Source: Virgibacillus_R byunsanensis | Lineage (GTDB): Bacteria; Bacillota; Bacilli; Bacillales; Amphibacillaceae | Length of the DNA stretch: 64,000 nt | Assembly: GCF_042675965.1 (NCBI RefSeq) | Contig: NZ_JBHTKJ010000065.1 | Location: 13,184 to 77,183, forward strand | Direction of reading: 5' to 3' | The notes under the pieces: generated by a model | Told to the model about the DNA's origin: nothing | Database searches by the model: none | The model's input: only the letters and a program-made list of their open reading frames with translations | Part shown: positions 59,955 to 64,000 of the stretch, piece by piece | How positions within the stretch are numbered: position 1 is the first letter of the stretch | Layout: every line of letters starts with the position of its first letter | Made by a program: the position numbers and the translations under genes

Positions 59955-61400
59955 TTACTTTTTCGCTGTACTAACTTTCAATTTCTTTCCTTTAATTGGT
60001 GTGTCTTCCATGGCTTGAATCACTAACGACCCTTTGCCATTAAGAATATCCACATAGGAGAAATTATCCTGGATAGTAATGATGCCAATATCATCTGCTG
60101 TTACGCCAGGGATTTTCGCAATTGTTCCGACAAAATCAACAGCACGTATTTTTTTCTTCTTTCCACCAGTGAAATGAAGTTTCGTAATATCTTTGTTAAT
60201 TCGCTCTGTTTTATTATTTCTAACAATTCTCCGGCCTTTTAATTTCTCCGTAAATGCAGCTTGTCCTTTAGCTACTTCTTGAGGCATCGGAGGGTCCATT
60301 ACAGGTATTTCAAAGCCAATGTATCTTTCAATTGACTTCAGGAATTTCCCTTCATGAGGTGTTGCAAACGTAATTGCTTTCCCTTTATTCCCTGCACGTC
60401 CAGTTCTTCCAGTTCGGTGAACGTAACTTTCTTTTTCCAATGGAACATCATAGTTAACAACAAGTGTCACATTATCAATATCAATACCTCTGGCAGCTAC
60501 ATCGGTTGCGATAAGGTATCGAAAGTTCCCCGTTTTAAACCCGTCCATCACAGCAAATCGATCTTCTTGTTCTAATCCTCCATGAAGTCTTTCACAAGGA
60601 TAATCAGCTTTTTCCATTTCAGCAAATACGGTATCGACATTTTCTTTTGTTCTGCAAAAAACAATACAGCTATCTGGGTTTTCCACAACTGTTATATCTT
60701 TGAGCAGTGAAATCTTTGCTGAGTCTTTTACTTCGATTAAACGGTGTTCTGTTGTGTTGGTTGTTATTCCTGTTGCCTCGATCTCAATTTGTGTAGGATC
60801 TTTCATGTATTTATGACATAGATTTTCAACATCTTTGGGCATGGTCGCAGAAAATACCATTGTTGCTCTGTTTAAAGGTAGTTCGTTTATGATTGCTTCT
60901 ACCTTTTCGATAAAGCCCATATTTAACATTTCATCTGCTTCATCTATCACAAAATACTTTATTTTATCTAAAACAAGAGTCCCTCGTTCAATATGATCCA
61001 TCACTCGACCTGGTGTTCCAACTACAACATGTGTCTTTTGCTTTAACGCTTCTTTTTGTTTGGCGAACGGTTCTTTGCCATAAACGGCAGTTGCTTTGAT
61101 CCGTTTAAACCTCCCAATATTCGTTATATCTTCGCGAACTTGAACTGCGAGCTCCCTGGTTGGTGTGAGAATTAACGTTTGTGGTTCTTTTTCCTCCCAC
61201 TCCATCAGCTCCGCAAGTGGTATACCAAACGATGCCGTCTTTCCACTACCTGTTTGGGACCTTACGACAAGATCCTGATTATCCATTACTTTTGGTATTA
61301 CTTCACGTTGAACTTCTGTAGGTGTTTCGTATTTCAATACATCCAGAGCTCTCTTAATCTCATCACCTAAATTATAATCCTCAAAATTTCTGTTACGCAT
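59955..61400 (-). CDS. dbpA: DEAD-box RNA helicase, DbpA/YxiN type
   Basis: 481 residues. Helicase motifs are in order: Q motif TPTEVQREVIPK, VRSQTGSGKTASFG (I), TPTRELAVQV (Ia), VIDEADEMLNMG (II), VFSATMP (III), ATDVAARGID (V) and HRTGRTGRAG (VI). Residues about 400-480 are a DbpA RNA-binding domain (KLHFTGGKKKKIRAVDFVGT), which in E. coli DbpA and B. subtilis YxiN binds hairpin 92 of 23S rRNA. So it likely acts in large-subunit ribosome assembly. Confidence 0.94.
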   Translation of the reverse strand: MRNRNFEDYNLGDEIKRALDVLKYETPTEVQREVIPKVMDNQDLVVRSQTGSGKTASFGIPLAELMEWEEKEPQTLILTPTRELAVQVREDITNIGRFKRIKATAVYGKEPFAKQKEALKQKTHVVVGTPGRVMDHIERGTLVLDKIKYFVIDEADEMLNMGFIEKVEAIINELPLNRATMVFSATMPKDVENLCHKYMKDPTQIEIEATGITTNTTEHRLIEVKDSAKISLLKDITVVENPDSCIVFCRTKENVDTVFAEMEKADYPCERLHGGLEQEDRFAVMDGFKTGNFRYLIATDVAARGIDIDNVTLVVNYDVPLEKESYVHRTGRTGRAGNKGKAITFATPHEGKFLKSIERYIGFEIPVMDPPMPQEVAKGQAAFTEKLKGRRIVRNNKTERINKDITKLHFTGGKKKKIRAVDFVGTIAKIPGVTADDIGIITIQDNFSYVDILNGKGSLVIQAMEDTPIKGKKLKVSTAKK

Positions 61401-61504
61401 GTATGAACCTCACTTTTATATGATTCGACTTATATATAGGATTCTCTCAGAAGAAATAGCCTATTCAGTTTCATTATACGTTAAAAAAGACTGTAACAGT
61501 AACT

Positions 61505-63280
61505 TTATTCATTATTAAAATCTAGCTCTAACACATGTTGTGCTTTTTCTGGATAATCGGTAATGATACCATCGATCCCATATTTCAGTACCTCTTTCAT
61601 ATTCCGCTCCACATTTACTGTCCACACCCATACTTCCCGATTTTGTTTACGTGCGTTTTCTATAAATCGCTCTGTAAGCATCGTTTGGCGAACCGTGTAA
61701 AAATCAACATCTAAACTTGCTAAATTACCAGCAGATAGAAATAAAATTTGACCAATCTTAATAATACTATTCCGGTTCCTTATTTCCTGCAGTAACTCAT
61801 AATCAAAGGATTGAACATAGGAAAGTTCAGCCATGTCATGCTTTTCGACTACTTCTACTACCTTTTCTGCAAGTTCACTATTCGAATCCGTCGATTTTAT
61901 ATCAATAATGAGTTGAGCCTCTTCTTGTTTCATCTCTTCTAGTACCGCGTCCAATGTAGGTATTTTTTCACCAATAAATTCATCGGAATATAACCGACCA
62001 ATATCTATTTTGGATACTTCCTCATAAGTCATATCTTTGATCCTGGTTGATACACCTGCTGCTCGTTCTAGATCAAAATCATGATTTAAAACGATTACAC
62101 CGTCCTTTGTCATCATAACATCTACTTCAATAGCATCCACACCCTTATCCATAGCAGACCTGATACTGCTCATCGAATTCTCTGGTGCATGATTCAAGTC
62201 CCCTCTATGACTAGCAACAGAAACATCCCATTTCAAATAAACTATATTATCATTTACGGTATAATTTATCGCAAACATCGTAGTAAGATAGATCAAGATC
62301 AAGGTTAACAAGGTGTATTTTCGTTTTGTAAATATACGACTGATGTAATTTTCCATCGCATTTAGTCGTTTACTCTTCTGTAATGTTAATTCATCCCTTA
62401 CCTCATTAGTCTGATTCTGAAACCGGTAAAACAATCTCGTAATAATGATTATGTTAATTGGTATTAAAAGATAAGAAGAAATAATCGCTATATAACTGGA
62501 AAAAGTAACTAAATAATCCCCGATAAAATCACCAACAATTTTCGTATCGATCAACGTTGCAGTGTACGAAATTAAGTTCATAAACAGAAAACCAATTACA
62601 AAAATCAGCAAATTTAACAGAAATAAGTTAAGGACAAGTTTAAATTTATTAAATCTTGTTATTTCCCAGCTCCGTTTCATTGCTTTGTATATGGATTTAT
62701 CTTCTAAAAAGATAGCATGAAGTGTAAAGATCCACCTGATCAGAATAAACATCATCAACAAAAATACGGCCACATACACAATAATCCACCAAAACGATTG
62801 GTAAAGCATGTTTGTAAGGATAATTGGTATATTAAAGTCTAAGAACTGTGGCAATGTTGAGGAATCGATAAACGGAATCACGAGTAATAAAATGAAGATT
62901 AACTGAAATATTCCAAATCCCAACAACTTCGGTAATCGCCTCAATGTGGTAACAAACGCTTCTGAGACTAGAATATTTTCATGAAAATATCTTTTCTGAG
63001 CCATAATGATGATGACTCCAAACTCAATAAACAAAACAACTACTGCAAAAAAACTAATCACAAGCATACCTAATACACCTGTATAGCTTAATCCAATTTT
63101 ATAGATATCTGTATTAAGGAGTGAACCCGTCCCCATGATCGTTAACATCCGGTTAAACATATAGGAAATTACTGGGACAAAGATAAAGCTTGCTAGCAGC
63201 ATATATAATAATTCAAACGATAAATATTTTTTATAAGACACTTTAAAGTCTTGTAAGCTATTTCTAAATAATTCAAACAC
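61505..63280 (-). CDS. Membrane-bound glycerophosphodiester phosphodiesterase
   Basis: 591 residues. About residues 1-340 hold seven or eight membrane helices (GPDPase membrane domain). The C-terminal domain is a GDPD TIM barrel with catalytic ASHRGDLNHAPENSMSSIR, EVDVMMTKDGVIVLNHD and LIIDIKS. It hydrolyses glycerophosphodiesters released from lipids or teichoic acids. It starts at GTG (63280) with AGGTGA upstream. Confidence 0.92.
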   Translation of the reverse strand: MFELFRNSLQDFKVSYKKYLSFELLYMLLASFIFVPVISYMFNRMLTIMGTGSLLNTDIYKIGLSYTGVLGMLVISFFAVVVLFIEFGVIIIMAQKRYFHENILVSEAFVTTLRRLPKLLGFGIFQLIFILLLVIPFIDSSTLPQFLDFNIPIILTNMLYQSFWWIIVYVAVFLLMMFILIRWIFTLHAIFLEDKSIYKAMKRSWEITRFNKFKLVLNLFLLNLLIFVIGFLFMNLISYTATLIDTKIVGDFIGDYLVTFSSYIAIISSYLLIPINIIIITRLFYRFQNQTNEVRDELTLQKSKRLNAMENYISRIFTKRKYTLLTLILIYLTTMFAINYTVNDNIVYLKWDVSVASHRGDLNHAPENSMSSIRSAMDKGVDAIEVDVMMTKDGVIVLNHDFDLERAAGVSTRIKDMTYEEVSKIDIGRLYSDEFIGEKIPTLDAVLEEMKQEEAQLIIDIKSTDSNSELAEKVVEVVEKHDMAELSYVQSFDYELLQEIRNRNSIIKIGQILFLSAGNLASLDVDFYTVRQTMLTERFIENARKQNREVWVWTVNVERNMKEVLKYGIDGIITDYPEKAQHVLELDFNNE

Positions 63281-63481
63281 CTAATCACCTATTCATCCTG
63301 TCGATATCCTCAAAGTTTTCCCGAAAAATATCTTGTTAAAACATCGATAGCTTTTTGCTTGGTCTATTTAACTAGTATTATTAAAATGTAAAGGTGATTA
63401 CATAATGAATCGAATGACAGGCGGAATCGACTCCCCGCAGCGAAAATCAACCATCATAAAAGTGGCAGTTTATGCTATAAA

Positions 63482-63691
63482 ATGCGACGTAACTAGATAT
63501 GATGGTTGATGCTTTTACTCGCTCTGGAAATACACTTCACGCATCTTAGGGCCGCTGGTGAGCTTCTTCATGCTGACGCATTTTTAGAATCTCACCTATG
63601 CCTATCCTCCCGCAGGACAAGGAAAGCTCCGGCAGCTTTACATCGCACGCAGAAAATTGGTCTGTATTTTCAAGGAGTCTTCGTGTATTCC
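63482..63691 (+). repeat. Type B interspersed repeat
   Basis: Begins ATGCGACGTAACTAGATATG and ends CAAGGAGTCTTCGTGTATTC, matching 38041-38300 and the reverse complement of 50655-50840. An open frame at 63506-63697 is only the repeat read in frame. Confidence 0.78.
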
Positions 63692-63757
63692 GGCTGATAA
63701 TATAGTGCTATCTGATAATTAATAGCAGCGTAGCGAGAAAAAACTTATAATACAGCT

Positions 63758-63886
63758 TTACCAGTCAGGGTGAGCGAAGGGAGGTGACTCCTGCGGGAAC
63801 AGCACGTGTTCGAAGACCCCGCAGAGTGGTTTTCTCGAGGAGGCTGAGACCGTGCCCGCGGAAAGCATCCTCCCGGAGCGATCCCA
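63758..63886 (+). repeat. Type C interspersed repeat
   Basis: Begins TTACCAGTCAGGGTGAGCGA; over 90 percent the same by eye as 38356-38483 and again about 60 bases after a type B copy. The 110 bases that follow to the window end show no gene. Confidence 0.78.
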
Positions 63887-64000
63887 ATGTCATCAAGCTA
63901 AACTTCAAATATTTTCCATTTTTGTATAATGTATTTTATTTGAATATTACAATAACTAAAAAATCAATAAGATGCCCGGAAAGTGTATTTTCGTTTTTTT

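Overview
The window is chromosomal DNA of a low-GC, endospore-forming Gram-positive bacterium of the family Bacillaceae. A salt-tolerant genus such as Virgibacillus, Oceanobacillus or Lentibacillus is likely, but this is inferred from gene content only. Supporting signs are strong AGGAGG-type ribosome sites with frequent GTG/TTG starts, sporulation genes (YjcZ family, Sda, a LysM/SleB-type cell wall hydrolase), the Bacillus-style cysH-cysP-sat-cysC cluster, the puc-type xanthine dehydrogenase genes, and several families of interspersed non-coding repeats. No rRNA, tRNA, transposase or phage genes were seen.

Layout. (1) 1-5.4 kb: phosphosulfolactate synthase (cut by the window edge) and phosphatase, divergent from a sulfate uptake and activation operon; together they could make sulfite and sulfolactate. 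(2) 5.4-11 kb: small sporulation-type genes, a FetAB-like ABC exporter, an oligo-1,6-glucosidase and a GH31 relic. (3) 11.2-18.3 kb: a persulfide/sulfite detoxification regulon (TauE exporter, TusA, rhodaneses, persulfide-dioxygenase-like protein, DsrE, CstR, CoA-disulfide reductase) with five similar 16-bp CstR-type operator candidates. (4) 18.5-27 kb: a copper island (Cys-rich storage protein, CopB ATPase, two-component system, lipoprotein, methyltransferase, SHOCT and DUF202 proteins, a decayed DsbD-like gene). (5) 27-29 kb: spore hydrolase, an unlisted sda gene and decayed genes. (6) 29-38 kb: purine catabolism (adenine deaminase, XdhC-like proteins, PucDCBE, an amidohydrolase), preceded by an unusual guanine-class riboswitch built like an ON switch.

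(7) 38.6-53.1 kb is the most interesting part: a bacterial microcompartment locus. It has three BMC-H shell proteins, one BMC-P vertex protein, a divergent protein that looks like a tandem BMC protein, a BMC-type flavoprotein, and an unusual enzyme set: hydantoinase/allantoinase-like amidohydrolase, isochorismatase-fold amidase, UbiX/UbiD decarboxylase pair, second adenine deaminase, cyclase-family hydrolase, DUF1989 protein and M20 hydrolase. An NCS2 permease lies upstream. No aldehyde dehydrogenase, phosphotransacylase or other classical metabolosome signature enzyme is present. The hydantoinase operon and the permease are each preceded by a copy of the same structured leader RNA ending in an intrinsic terminator whose 5-prime arm overlaps the closing helix. 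This is a candidate, possibly undescribed, riboswitch class.

(8) 53-64 kb: a frameshifted cation/Ca exchanger, a 142-bp tandem repeat array built from about 20-bp TCGATC units, a BdbDC thiol oxidation pair, a CzrA-CzcD zinc efflux operon, a ZIP transporter, a pentapeptide repeat protein, a DbpA-type helicase and a membrane glycerophosphodiesterase, ending in a second copy of a repeat pair seen at 38 kb.
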